NCBI GenBank assembly: GCA_963822435.1
Contig: CAWGHN010000001.1
Coordinates: 437,168 to 501,167, forward strand
DNA: 64,000 nt
Direction: 5' to 3'
Source of the DNA: JAUYQR01 sp963822435
Lineage (GTDB): Bacteria; Pseudomonadota; Alphaproteobacteria; Rhodobacterales; Rhodobacteraceae
Shown here: positions 17,370 through 26,197 of the stretch, piece after piece
Layout: each line of letters begins with the position of its first letter
Position numbering within the stretch: the stretch's first letter is position 1
Notes under the pieces: generated by a model
The model's database searches: none
Told to the model about the DNA's origin: nothing
Seen by the model: only the letters and a program-made list of their open reading frames with translations
Translations under genes and position numbers: made by a program

Positions 17370-17646
17370 TTTGCTGACCAAGCGCGGGGCACAGGCGCCA
17401 AGCAACTGAGCAAGAATGGGATTCTTCGGAATTTCAGACAGCATTTCATGCCTGCCACGTGCCCCGCCCAGACCAGCCGCCCACACCGCCTCGCCGAATC
17501 GAGAGGCTGGTCAGACCGGGAAAGGCACGGATGATCCCCGCAAGCCGCGTCTGAAACACGGCAAGACGGGCACGGCGGGAGGCCGTCCGCTGGCAGCCGC
17601 GCCGCAATGCCCCAACGTGGGTAACCAGCCCGACGGTCTTGAAGTG

Positions 17647-18135
17647 TTACTTGCGAGCGTATTTTGCATCCACGGCATCAATCGCGCGCACATTGCCCGC
17701 CGATCGCCCTGCCGCGTCAAAGTTCATGGTCTGGGACAGCCAGGCATCCGCAATCGCCTTGGCCAGTTCCGTCCCGATCACCCGCGCACCCATCGTGATG
17801 ATCTGGGCATCGTTCGACAGGGCCGCGCGTTCGGCCGAATAGGTGTCATGCGTCAGCGCCGCGCGGATACCGGGAACCTTGTTGGCCGAAATGCACACCC
17901 CGATGCCGGTGCCACAGACCAGAATCGCACGGTCGTATGTCCCATCTGCCACCTGGCTTGCCACCCGGTCCGACAGATCCGCGTAGAAGGCTTCGGGGCC
18001 GGCCTCGGTGCGGCTTAGGTCGGTCACCTTGCAGGTCGTCGCAAGATGCTCGGCCAGCAGCTTAGCCAACCCCTCACCGGCACTGTCGCCCGCAATGGCA
18101 AGTCTCATGGTCGCGACACGAGGTGGAGTGGACAT
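17647..18135 (-). CDS. RpiB/LacA/LacB-family sugar-phosphate isomerase
   Basis: A 162-residue isomerase of the RpiB fold with MRLAIAGDSAGEGLAK at the start of the core, and the active-site motif CGTGIGVCISANK with Cys74. Members interconvert ribose-5-phosphate and ribulose-5-phosphate, or erythrulose-4-phosphate and erythrose-4-phosphate. Its place next to a polyol importer, polyol dehydrogenase and ketose kinases favours a tetrulose- or pentulose-phosphate role. ATG 18135 has GGGAAGG eight bases upstream; ATG 18108 and GTG 18153 are alternatives. About 370 bases separate it from the ATPase gene, so it likely has its own transcript or a long leader between. Confidence 0.87.
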   Translation of the reverse strand: MSTPPRVATMRLAIAGDSAGEGLAKLLAEHLATTCKVTDLSRTEAGPEAFYADLSDRVASQVADGTYDRAILVCGTGIGVCISANKVPGIRAALTHDTYSAERAALSNDAQIITMGARVIGTELAKAIADAWLSQTMNFDAAGRSAGNVRAIDAVDAKYARK

Positions 18136-18308
18136 ATGAAACCTTCCCTTCACGTTTCCGGCCCCAGGGCAGACCCGACCCAGCCCGCCGGACGCCAGGA
18201 CCGATGGCCGGGCTTCGCACCCTGCCCTGAAAACGGCGGTGGAATATCACGCGGCCCCCATCGCTGCAAGGATGCGCAACCCGCATGGGACACCACGGCC
18301 CCCGCGAC

Positions 18309-18950
18309 CTAGTCGAAGGTTGAAATCAGTTCGGGCTTCGAGACCTTGCCGAAGACCTTGCGAAACTGCGGCCACGAGATGTCGCCAAGGATCGGCGTCA
18401 ACTTGCGGTAGGCATATTCCGCGTCCTGGGCATGCCTTGGATAAGCTAGGAAAATCAAGCTGATGTCATGCTTCACCGCAACCTCGATCAGGCTGGCAAG
18501 CTTGACCCGAAGAATGGTTTCCTGCTCGTCGGAGCGTGATGTCGACCACAATCCCCCCGCGACCTCTTCGCCATCCGGCGTTCCGGTTGTGGCGAGCTGA
18601 ACCTTGATCCGGCTCTTTGCCGCGTCGGCACCGTTGCGGACGGGAACGACGATATGATCGATCCGAACGCCCCGGCTGACAATCTCGGGCAGCCGATCGC
18701 AAAGATAGGGGCTTTTTTGAAACCGTGGGCCGGCCACGTCGGACAGGTCCCATTCAAAGCCGGCTCTTGCTATCTCGAAATAATGTGTTGTCCGGTCCGC
18801 CCCCTTGAAGCCGGTATCCAATCCCAGCTCGGTCAAAAGCTGCGTCAGAAATGATGTTCCCGCGCGTCCGGTTCCGGAAATGTAGACCTTGCCGGCCTCT
18901 GGGTCCGATCGGTCGCGCCGGCCCAGCGCTGCCATGAACCGCCTGAACAT
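18309..18950 (-). CDS. Sulfotransferase-like P-loop protein
   Basis: A 213-residue protein with VYISGTGRAGTSFLTQLL near residue 22, the PAPS 5'-phosphosulfate-binding loop of sulfotransferases, and the later segment IDHIVVPVRNGADAAKSRI, which fits the 3'-phosphate loop. It is shorter than most sulfotransferases. The start is two bases behind the stop of the methyltransferase-WbsX gene, so both are translated together, and a role in modifying a surface glycan or its lipid carrier is likely. It ends with TAG. The acceptor is unknown. Confidence 0.7.
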   Translation of the reverse strand: MFRRFMAALGRRDRSDPEAGKVYISGTGRAGTSFLTQLLTELGLDTGFKGADRTTHYFEIARAGFEWDLSDVAGPRFQKSPYLCDRLPEIVSRGVRIDHIVVPVRNGADAAKSRIKVQLATTGTPDGEEVAGGLWSTSRSDEQETILRVKLASLIEVAVKHDISLIFLAYPRHAQDAEYAYRKLTPILGDISWPQFRKVFGKVSKPELISTFD

Positions 18951-18952
18951 GC

Positions 18953-21067
18953 TCAGGATCCTTTTCTCAGCCGCCGCAGCGTAAGCGTGTCGCGTACCTT
19001 GCGGAAGGTGCGGCTTTTCCAGCTTTTGCGCATGTTCGGCGCACCGTGCGGCAGGCGGACCTCTTCGGGAACCCCGACATGTGTCCAGCCCGATATGGTG
19101 GTTCCGGCGACAGCGCGGCGGGTGGTTTCCAGAAACCTGTGCCCATAGCGGCGGTCCGGCTCCAGATGGCACCCCTCGGCCCATTCGTTCCACGCGTTTA
19201 TGAAAAGTGGTCGGTTCTGGCCCGGAAACTCTTCGAGAGTTCGTCGTGCCGCCTCGGACAACCAGTATTCATAGTTCTCGGGCGTTCCGTTCATGATCAC
19301 CGTGCCACTGGCGCCGCGCCGTGCGGTATTGTCCCATGACGGCAAGACGCCCCTGAACACGCTGCGATCAGGCCCATAGCGATTGGCCAGATACATTTCC
19401 GCCACGTCCTTGTAGTCCGGGCAATACCCGCTGTAGCGGTTGCGAAACCGGATGGCGTGGGAAAGATCCGGGGCTTTCATGTTGTGTGGAGGAAACTCCA
19501 CGCCGGAATCAAAGCCGAATTGCGTATGGTCCCAGTTGCCAAAGGTCAACGCGCAGGCCAGATGCAGGGGGCCAATTCCAACACGGTCACAGTGGTCGCG
19601 CCAGACCTTCACCGACCGTGCCGCATCCGGCATATGCTGCGGCCTGTAGACGATGACCAAGGGCGCACCGTCAATTCGGATATAGCGCGGGTCACGCAGG
19701 AACGGCTCAAGCGATCTGATGAAGGCAAGGTCATCCTCGTCGTGGTACCTCTGGGCGATCAGGACTTCATGTTCCGCCGCATCCCACCGGCGTGTCCAGT
19801 TCTCGTTGGCCCAGCACAGACAGAAGGGCATGTCGCTTTCGGGGTCAGCCAGCATGTCGTTCAACGGACGTTCCAGAAGGCGCTGCCCCGAGAACCAGTA
19901 GTAGTAATAGCAAAAACCGTGGATGCCATACGACTTCGCCAGCGCAATTTGCGCGTGGCGCACCTCGCGCAGCCGAAGGTCGTAAAACCCCAGGTCGGCG
20001 GGAAGGTGCGGCTGATAATGACCATCGAAATGCGGGACAGCCTTGGTGACGTTGGTCCATTCGGTAAAGCCCTTGCCCCACCAAAGGTCATTTTCCGGAA
20101 TCGGATGAAACTGGGGCAGATAGAACGCGATCAGGCGCAGATCGGTCGCTGCGTCCACCGGGGCACCCGCCATGTCTTTGCCCTTCGCCGCCGCCAAACC
20201 CGCCTTGCGTGCCGTGGCGGCGTGGCCCCCAAGACGCGTCTCATCCAGCGTGGGCCGGGTGTCGCGGGCACTCTGGACGGGCTGTGATGCCATGATCCTT
20301 TCCCACAGATCAACCGTTGCCGGATCAGGTGGCACGACCTGCTGGGTCATAAGGTCAACAGACGCTGAGGCACGTTCAACCGGCACCGCACGACTGACAA
20401 CCTGATAGACATGCGCAAAGCGGTTGGCCTGCAAGACGCCTTGCACCTTAGCCGGCAGCGCGCGCCAGCGACGCGCGAACTCGGTCATCTCGGGCGTCCG
20501 TACGACGAACTCGGCCTGCTCGATCACAAGGCCCTGCGACCGGTAAAGTTCGTCGATATTCTTGATGCCGAAAAAGCGGATATGGGTTCGGTCCAGCAGT
20601 CCCACAGGCCGATACTCAAAATCTTCGTCGATCAGACACGCCGCAACGGCCGCATGACCGACATGTGGCAGGGACAGGATCACGCTGCCGGTGTCATTCA
20701 ACAACGACTTCATTCCGCCCAGCACGGACCAGGGATCATAGACATGCTCCAGCACGTCCGCTGCAATGACATAGTCGAACTGGCCCTCACGGTCACGGAC
20801 CATCTCGGCCCAGCCAGCCTCATTCAGATCGGCCGAAAAGACCGCGCGCGCAAACGGCTGAAGCCGTTCGATCGCAGTGGGATCAATTTCCAGCGCGACA
20901 ACATCGCAGCCCAGCGATCCCGACAGATGCCGCGTTATCGAACCCGGCCCCGCCCCGATTTCCAGCACACGGCTGCCGGGACGCACCATTCTCAGCACCC
21001 GGGCAGGTGCGACGTCGCTCGTCAGGTCAATGTCATAGTCGTAGACGTGGCGTGAACTCGTACTCAC
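18953..21067 (-). CDS. SAM-dependent methyltransferase fused to WbsX-like glycan domain
   Basis: A fusion of about 704 residues. The first ~240 residues are a class I methyltransferase (VLEIGAGPGSITRHL at ~34, VALEIDP, VIAADVLEHVYDPW). From about residue 310 comes a WbsX/GH99-like domain (IAFYLPQFHPIPENDLWWG, GFCYYYYWFSG, CWANENWTRRWD, FINAWNEWAEGCHLEPD), found in O-antigen and capsule loci. The start is uncertain: GTG 21067 has AGGG at good spacing, while ATG 21118 lacks one and would add AT-rich, rare-codon sequence. It probably acts in synthesis or decoration of a surface polysaccharide together with the following sulfotransferase-like gene. Confidence 0.82.
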   Translation of the reverse strand: MSTSSRHVYDYDIDLTSDVAPARVLRMVRPGSRVLEIGAGPGSITRHLSGSLGCDVVALEIDPTAIERLQPFARAVFSADLNEAGWAEMVRDREGQFDYVIAADVLEHVYDPWSVLGGMKSLLNDTGSVILSLPHVGHAAVAACLIDEDFEYRPVGLLDRTHIRFFGIKNIDELYRSQGLVIEQAEFVVRTPEMTEFARRWRALPAKVQGVLQANRFAHVYQVVSRAVPVERASASVDLMTQQVVPPDPATVDLWERIMASQPVQSARDTRPTLDETRLGGHAATARKAGLAAAKGKDMAGAPVDAATDLRLIAFYLPQFHPIPENDLWWGKGFTEWTNVTKAVPHFDGHYQPHLPADLGFYDLRLREVRHAQIALAKSYGIHGFCYYYYWFSGQRLLERPLNDMLADPESDMPFCLCWANENWTRRWDAAEHEVLIAQRYHDEDDLAFIRSLEPFLRDPRYIRIDGAPLVIVYRPQHMPDAARSVKVWRDHCDRVGIGPLHLACALTFGNWDHTQFGFDSGVEFPPHNMKAPDLSHAIRFRNRYSGYCPDYKDVAEMYLANRYGPDRSVFRGVLPSWDNTARRGASGTVIMNGTPENYEYWLSEAARRTLEEFPGQNRPLFINAWNEWAEGCHLEPDRRYGHRFLETTRRAVAGTTISGWTHVGVPEEVRLPHGAPNMRKSWKSRTFRKVRDTLTLRRLRKGS

Positions 21068-21572
21068 ATAACACCCTGAGTTGAAAACGTCGGTCGCTCT
21101 TCCTGTGGAGGAATACATAGACAAGCGCAAGTTTCGGTGCCGGTCAACGACCAATGCCGACACCTCGGCGGGCAAACGCCTCTCTCTCGCTGGCCGCAGC
21201 CTTCACCCGCTTGGGACGAACGCCCACTTGCGTCCGCCGGCCCAAGGATCGGTGCAACATATTCCTTGGCAACGGTATTTCTCGGCCTGTAACCTCGGTC
21301 TGCAGCCCCCATTGCCGGAAACGAATCGCATTGTGGCGCGGGCTCGGCCTTTTGGCGTCATCATCAAGACCCAATCTCGGGTTGAGTTAACGATCGCTTA
21401 ACCACGCACAGTCTTGGTCGCGGTCAGAGACAATGCATTGTCTTTTAGGACAGGTGCCAACGATCATCGTGGCGAGATCGACGTTAGGGTGGCATTAACC
21501 TCTACATGGCTTCCAGCGCTGCCAGACGGCGCACAAGCAGTCGAGTTGGTCTTTAACGAGTGTAGGGTTGAA
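21068..21572. other. Intergenic region between divergent genes, with palindromes
   Basis: About 500 bases without a convincing gene, carrying promoters for both neighbours. Two symmetric elements stand out: GTTAA-N7-TTAAC at 21386-21402 and a 16-bp perfect palindrome at 21428-21443. Base composition is lower in GC than the flanking genes. Confidence 0.5.
21428..21443. promoter_or_regulatory. 16-bp perfect palindrome
   Basis: The palindrome AGACAATGCATTGTCT lies 129 bases before the start of the Lys/Asp-repeat protein gene. It is a good candidate for a dimeric regulator site, but no partner is identified. Confidence 0.4.
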
Positions 21573-22406
21573 ATGAAAAATGTGTTCCTGGGCGCAGCCC
21601 TTGCTGTCTGCGCATCGGCTTCGGTAACGAGTGCAAGTTCCTTGTTTGGGTGCGAGCTAAAGAAGATCGTCGGGTCGAACGCCTACTATCGATCCGACGT
21701 GAGCTGCCAGTTCGGGGCCGGTGTGAAAGATGCCCGTGTCAAGGCATCCACACCGGCAGATCCCGAAGTGGAGACCCCGGCAGAAGAAACGCCGGTCAAG
21801 GTCATGGCACCTGTCGAAACGCCCGATGAACCCGTGGTCGGGAACAACGAACCCCCGGTCACGGCAGATGACCCGGTCTACGAGGCACCCCAGCCCGCAG
21901 CCGAAGATGATGTGTCGAACCCCGACGCTCCGATCGTGGACGAACAGGAAGACCCGGCCCCGACCAATCCGCCCGCCGTGGAAGAGCCCGCGCCCACCGA
22001 CGAGGGTGTTGACGAGACAAAACCGGACGCTCCGGCCCCCGAGGTCGAGAAACCCGTAAAGGACGCCGATCACGACAAGGGCCACGGCAACGACGCCGAT
22101 GGTGTGGACAACGACAATCCGGCACAAACCAAGGGCGAAGTTGGTCAAAACCCCGACAAGGGTCCCGGTGAAGATGGCGCTGAAAAGTCGGGGCATGAAA
22201 AGGACAAGGGCGACAAGAGCGACAAGGGCGACAAGAGCGACAAGGGCGACAAGGGCGACAAGGGCGACAAGGGCGACAAGGACAAGAAGGGCGACAAGGA
22301 CAAGAAGGGCGACAAGGACAAGAAGGACGACAAGGACAAGAAGGACGACAAGGACAAGAAGGACGACAAGGACAAGAAGGACGACACGGACAAGAACGAT
22401 AATTAA
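21573..22406 (+). CDS. Secreted low-complexity protein with acidic/proline segment and Lys/Asp repeats
   Basis: A 277-residue protein not recognised as any family. The signal peptide MKNVFLGAALAVCASASVTSA is followed by a short conserved-looking part with two Cys (LFGCELKK, SDVSCQF). Next comes a Pro/Glu/Asp-rich stretch at about 50-160, and then about 110 residues built from DKG, DKS and KDKKGD/KDKKDD units. The tail is highly charged and surely disordered, and could bind polyanions, metals or water, or act as a spacer. ATG 21573 has AGGG upstream; an in-frame start at 21414 would add non-coding-like sequence. It is followed by a strong terminator. Confidence 0.75.
   Translation: MKNVFLGAALAVCASASVTSASSLFGCELKKIVGSNAYYRSDVSCQFGAGVKDARVKASTPADPEVETPAEETPVKVMAPVETPDEPVVGNNEPPVTADDPVYEAPQPAAEDDVSNPDAPIVDEQEDPAPTNPPAVEEPAPTDEGVDETKPDAPAPEVEKPVKDADHDKGHGNDADGVDNDNPAQTKGEVGQNPDKGPGEDGAEKSGHEKDKGDKSDKGDKSDKGDKGDKGDKGDKDKKGDKDKKGDKDKKDDKDKKDDKDKKDDKDKKDDTDKNDN
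22203..22397. repeat. Tandem repeats inside the Lys/Asp protein gene
   Basis: First 9-bp units (GACAAGGGC, GACAAGAGC), then 15-bp units (GACAAGGACAAGAAG plus a short variable end). Such arrays can change length by slippage. Confidence 0.85.
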
Positions 22407-22826
22407 GTCTGCGACCCGGCCTTCGATTACACCAAAGGCAATATCAAAAATCTGTTTTAGAACGTGGTTTCAGAAAAATCATTTCAAGAATAAAGACGGC
22501 GGCAGATCCATCTGCCGCCGTTTTGTTATTCGGCAAAATCGTTCGTTGTCACCGGGCACCTTTTTCTTGCATGGCGCGTTGTGAACTCTTCCTATGATGC
22601 CGACAATAAGATCAAAATGACGCGGGTAACAAAATCAAATGGAACCAGCCCGGATCACGGTTGCGCAGCAAAGACCTGTTCAATCCCGACCGTCACAATG
22701 CACTCGGATCAATTGATCCTGGCCGCCGTCTCGAACCATTCTGGACATTTCTTCACCGTTTAGAATAAAGTCACGCGTGGCACGCCGCATCGCGCACCCA
22801 CGCCACACGGGCAACGAGGGCATATC
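22407..22826. other. Intergenic region
   Basis: Apart from the terminator at 22496-22530 nothing clear is seen. Short frames here lack ribosome-binding sites and family likeness. The promoter of the permease gene should lie near its right end. Confidence 0.4.
22496..22530 (+). terminator. Rho-independent terminator
   Basis: A perfect 12-bp stem (ACGGCGGCAGAT with ATCTGCCGCCGT, two bases between) followed by TTTGTTATT. It closes the transcript of the Lys/Asp-repeat gene. Confidence 0.9.
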
Positions 22827-23630
22827 TTGCAGGGCTGGGAATTCTGGTGCGTTGCCGTGCTGGTGGCGTTGATCGTGGGCTTTTCCAAAGGCGGCTGGTC
22901 GGCGATTGGCAACCTGAGTGTGCCACTGCTGAGCCTTACGGTTGACCCCCTCACGGCGGCGGGGCTGCTGCTGCCGGTCTACCTGATCAGCGACGGCTTC
23001 GGGCTTTGGGCCTATCGCCACTCCTACGACCGGCGGGTTCTGGCGATCATGGTTCCGGCCGGACTTCTTGGCATTGCGGTTGGCTGGGCGATCATTCCGT
23101 GGGTCAATGCGAACATCTCGGGCGGCGACAGGATCATCACGGGGCTGGTCGGCACCATCGGAATCATCTTTGCGATCTACATGTTGACAGGCCGAGGCGG
23201 CGCCAGCCCAGTTCGCAAACCCAAGGTTTTGCCCGGACTGTTCTGGGGCAGCCTTGCCGGCTTCACCAGCTATATCAGCCACGCCGGCGCCCCCCCTTAC
23301 CAGACGTTCGTCCAACCGCTGCGGCTTGATCGGTTAAGCTATGCGGGAACCACGACCATCCTTTTCGCCATCATCAATCTGGCGAAACTCGGCCCGTATT
23401 GGATGACCGGACAGGTCAACCTTGGCAGCCTGGAAACAGCGGCCTATCTGCTGGTGCCGGCGGTCGTCGGTGTCTATGTCGGCAAAAGGACGGTCGGCAT
23501 GGTCAGCGAGGCGACCTTCTACAAGGTCATCACCTGGGCCCTCTTGATTGTCGGGTTTGAACTTCTGGGCAAGGCGCTTCTGGGCGTCGATCCGATCCTT
23601 GGTTTCATACAGACGGTCATTGGCCTTTGA
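22827..23630 (+). CDS. TauE/SafE-family membrane permease
   Basis: A 267-residue inner-membrane protein with about eight hydrophobic segments of the TauE/SafE (sulfite/anion exporter) family. The repeated family motif is seen as VGFSKGGWSAIGNL near residue 16 and GFTSYISHAGAPPYQ near residue 150. TTG 22827 follows GAGGG at good spacing and is the likely start; the next ATG is far inside. It stands alone between convergent and unrelated genes, so the exported anion cannot be told. Confidence 0.87.
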   Translation: MQGWEFWCVAVLVALIVGFSKGGWSAIGNLSVPLLSLTVDPLTAAGLLLPVYLISDGFGLWAYRHSYDRRVLAIMVPAGLLGIAVGWAIIPWVNANISGGDRIITGLVGTIGIIFAIYMLTGRGGASPVRKPKVLPGLFWGSLAGFTSYISHAGAPPYQTFVQPLRLDRLSYAGTTTILFAIINLAKLGPYWMTGQVNLGSLETAAYLLVPAVVGVYVGKRTVGMVSEATFYKVITWALLIVGFELLGKALLGVDPILGFIQTVIGL

Positions 23631-23741
23631 CGTCAGGCGGACCAAACACCTGCATCCGCGAACCCAAGGTTAACAGGCGGATAAAAGCGCAACTCGCGCC
23701 CCGTCCACTTCGGCCAACACTGGACGCGGCCCGAATTTCCC

Positions 23742-24260
23742 TCACCCCTCTGGCTTTGCCCGCCAGATACGCTCGGACGTGTCCTTTTCATACCCAAGTT
23801 CCGTAAAGCTGGCGATTTCCAGAGACTGCCCCCAAGGAGCATTGAAGTAGATCCAGTTGAAACCCGCCAACGGTCCTTCGGTCACGGTATTGGGCCCGTC
23901 CAGAAATTCGATGCCCTGGGCGCGCAGTCTTTCTGCAGACGCAAAAACATCCTCGACCTCGAAACACAGATGGGTTCCGCCAATTTCCGAATTGCGCCTT
24001 GGCCGCGCCGATTTATCCTCGCCGGTATATTCAAAAAGCTCGACATTGGTGCCGGCACCGCAGCGCAGGAAAACCAGATCACGGATCCGCGTGTGCGACG
24101 GGGTTCCCAGCCGTCGTTCCATGAACGCCTCGTCCACGTCGAACGCGCCGGTGCGGAAGACTTCGACCGCCCCGAAAACGGCCTTGAAGAAGCGTATGCC
24201 TTCTTCGATGTCCGGCACCGTAATGCCGATATGGTGCATGCCATAGACCCGTTCAGCCAT
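23742..24260 (-). CDS. VOC-family (glyoxalase/dioxygenase fold) protein
   Basis: A 172-residue vicinal-oxygen-chelate protein beginning MAERVYGMHHIGITVPDIEE, with metal-ligand candidates His10, HLCFEV and a late Glu in QSLEIASF. Family members include glyoxalases, epimerases and ring-cleaving or isomerising enzymes acting on metal-chelated diketones or enediols. It is the last gene of the 16-gene hydroxyquinol operon. A role on a polyhydroxy ring or ring-fission intermediate is plausible but unproven. Confidence 0.8.
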   Translation of the reverse strand: MAERVYGMHHIGITVPDIEEGIRFFKAVFGAVEVFRTGAFDVDEAFMERRLGTPSHTRIRDLVFLRCGAGTNVELFEYTGEDKSARPRRNSEIGGTHLCFEVEDVFASAERLRAQGIEFLDGPNTVTEGPLAGFNWIYFNAPWGQSLEIASFTELGYEKDTSERIWRAKPEG

Positions 24261-24309
24261 GATCCGTCTCCTCTGTCCTGGTGCTGTTTGTCGTGGATGA
24301 TGTCCCCGG

Positions 24310-25512
24310 TCAGACCCGCTCCAGCGCGATGGCGATGCCCTGGCCCACGCCGATGCACATGGTTGACAGGGATCGCTTGCCCCCGGTCAGGGCCAGTTGC
24401 AGCGCCGCGGTCCCGGTGATCCGCGCGCCGGTCATGCCCAACGGATGCCCAAGCGCAATCGCCCCGCCGTTCGGGTTGACGCGGGGGTCGTCATCGGAAA
24501 TCCCCAATGCGCGCAACGTAGCCAACCCTTGCGACGCAAACGCCTCGTTCAGCTCGATCACGTCGAAATCGGTCTGGCCCAGCCCCAGCCGTGCCATCAG
24601 CCGTTCGCTGGCCGGTGCCGGACCAAAGCCCATGATCCGGGGTGCCACCCCCGCCGTGGCCCCGCCCAGAACCCGCGCAATCGGCGTCAGCCCGTATGTC
24701 CGCGCTGCGGTGGCCGAGGCCAGGATCAGAGCCGCCGCCCCGTCATTGACCCCGCTTGCATTGCCTGCCGTCACCGTCCCGCCCTTGCGGAACGGCGTGC
24801 CAAGTTTGGCCAACGCCTCCATCGTCGTGGCGCGCGGATGCTCGTCGCGGTCGACCACCACCGCGTCACCCTTGCGCTGCGGGATGCTGATCGGAGTGAT
24901 CTCCGCCGCCAGCCGCCCGTTGGCCTGCGCCGCCGATGCCTTGGCCTGCGAGCGCAGCGCAAAGGCATCCTGATCGGTGCGGGAAATGGCGAAATCCTCG
25001 GCGACGTTCTCGCCGGTTTCGGGCATGGACTCGACGCCGTATTGGGCCTTCATCGCTGGATTGACGAAGCGCCAGCCGATGGTGGTGTCGTAGATCTCGG
25101 CGTTGCGGCTGAAGGCGGTGTCGGCCTTCGGCATCACGAAGGGCGCGCGCGACATGCTTTCCACACCGCCCGCGATCATCAGGTCGGCCTCGCCCGCCCT
25201 GATCTGCCGTGCCGCCACCAGCACCGCATCCATTCCCGATCCGCACAGCCGGTTGATCGTGGTGCCCGTCACCGAAACAGGCAGGCCCGCCAGCAGGGCC
25301 GACATGCGCGCCACGTTGCGGTTGTCCTCGCCCGCCTGATTGGCGCAGCCGAAGATCACGTCATCCACCGCGGCCCAGTCCACGCCCGGATTTCGCGCCA
25401 TCAGCGCGCGCAGCGGCACCGCGCCCAGATCGTCGGCGCGGACCGAGGACAGGCTCCCCCCGAACCGGCCAATGGGCGTGCGGATATAGTCGCAGATGAA
25501 GACGTCGGTCAT
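24310..25512 (-). CDS. pcaF: 3-oxoadipyl-CoA thiolase
   Basis: A 400-residue thiolase that cleaves 3-oxoadipyl-CoA to succinyl-CoA and acetyl-CoA. It starts MTDVFICDYIRTPIGRFGGSL, the PcaF-type N-terminus. The nucleophile Cys lies in NRLCGSGMDAV, the active-site His in NPNGGAIALGHPLG, and the second Cys in MCIGVGQG. ATG 25524 (four residues longer, next to the pcaJ stop) is an alternative. Its partners pcaI and pcaJ lie just upstream, giving the usual lower beta-ketoadipate set. Confidence 0.92.
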   Translation of the reverse strand: MTDVFICDYIRTPIGRFGGSLSSVRADDLGAVPLRALMARNPGVDWAAVDDVIFGCANQAGEDNRNVARMSALLAGLPVSVTGTTINRLCGSGMDAVLVAARQIRAGEADLMIAGGVESMSRAPFVMPKADTAFSRNAEIYDTTIGWRFVNPAMKAQYGVESMPETGENVAEDFAISRTDQDAFALRSQAKASAAQANGRLAAEITPISIPQRKGDAVVVDRDEHPRATTMEALAKLGTPFRKGGTVTAGNASGVNDGAAALILASATAARTYGLTPIARVLGGATAGVAPRIMGFGPAPASERLMARLGLGQTDFDVIELNEAFASQGLATLRALGISDDDPRVNPNGGAIALGHPLGMTGARITGTAALQLALTGGKRSLSTMCIGVGQGIAIALERV

Positions 25513-25525
25513 GTCAAAGCTCATT

Positions 25526-26197
25526 TCACAGTTCAGGCACGGCAAGGTCGGCGACGGGTCCGTCCAGATGCAGGATCGCCCCGGTCATGGCTTGCAGCGC
25601 GTCGTAGGTAAGGGATGGCAGCTTTTCACGCAGCACAAAGCGCCCTGCAACGATGTCGATCACCGCAAGGCTGGAATAGACCCGCGTCACGCATCCAACC
25701 CCGGTCAGCGGCAGGGTGCAGCGTTCCAGCAGTTTCGGCTTTCCGTCCTTGGTGACGTGGTCGGTCATCACCGCCACGCGCTTGGCCCCGTGGACCAGGT
25801 CCATCGCCCCACCCACCGCAGGCACGCCCTTCGGGCCGGTGGACCAGTTCGCCAGATCGCCCGTTTCGGCCACCTCATAGGCACCCAGGATCGCCACATC
25901 CAGATGACCCCCGCGCACCATGGCAAAGCTGTCGGCATGGTGGAAGAACGCTGTGCCCGGCTTCAGCGTGACGGCCTTCTTGCCGGCGTTGATCAGGTCC
26001 CAATCCTCATCCCCCGGTGCAGGGGTCTGGCCAAAGCCGAGGATGCCGTTTTCAGTGTGAAAGATCGCCTCGCGTCCGGGCGGCTGGAATTTCGCCACCA
26101 TTTCGGGAAAGCCGATGCCAAGGTTCACATAGGCGCCATCGGCAATGTCCTGTGCCGCGCGCCATGCCATCTGCGTCGGGGTCAGCTTCAACGTCAT
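25526..26197 (-). CDS. pcaJ: 3-oxoadipate CoA-transferase subunit B
   Basis: A 223-residue beta subunit of the CoA-transferase that moves CoA from succinyl-CoA to 3-oxoadipate. It has YVNLGIGFPEMV near residue 25, and the catalytic Glu in HTENGILGFG. The C-terminal part has VPAVGGAMDLVHGAKRV. The start overlaps the pcaI stop as ATGA, so the two subunits are made in equal amounts. Confidence 0.93.
   Translation of the reverse strand: MTLKLTPTQMAWRAAQDIADGAYVNLGIGFPEMVAKFQPPGREAIFHTENGILGFGQTPAPGDEDWDLINAGKKAVTLKPGTAFFHHADSFAMVRGGHLDVAILGAYEVAETGDLANWSTGPKGVPAVGGAMDLVHGAKRVAVMTDHVTKDGKPKLLERCTLPLTGVGCVTRVYSSLAVIDIVAGRFVLREKLPSLTYDALQAMTGAILHLDGPVADLAVPEL

Noticed and set aside
22203..22397. 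Direct repeats as a CRISPR array
   Set aside because: Units of 9 and 15 bp without unique spacers, in frame inside a coding sequence.
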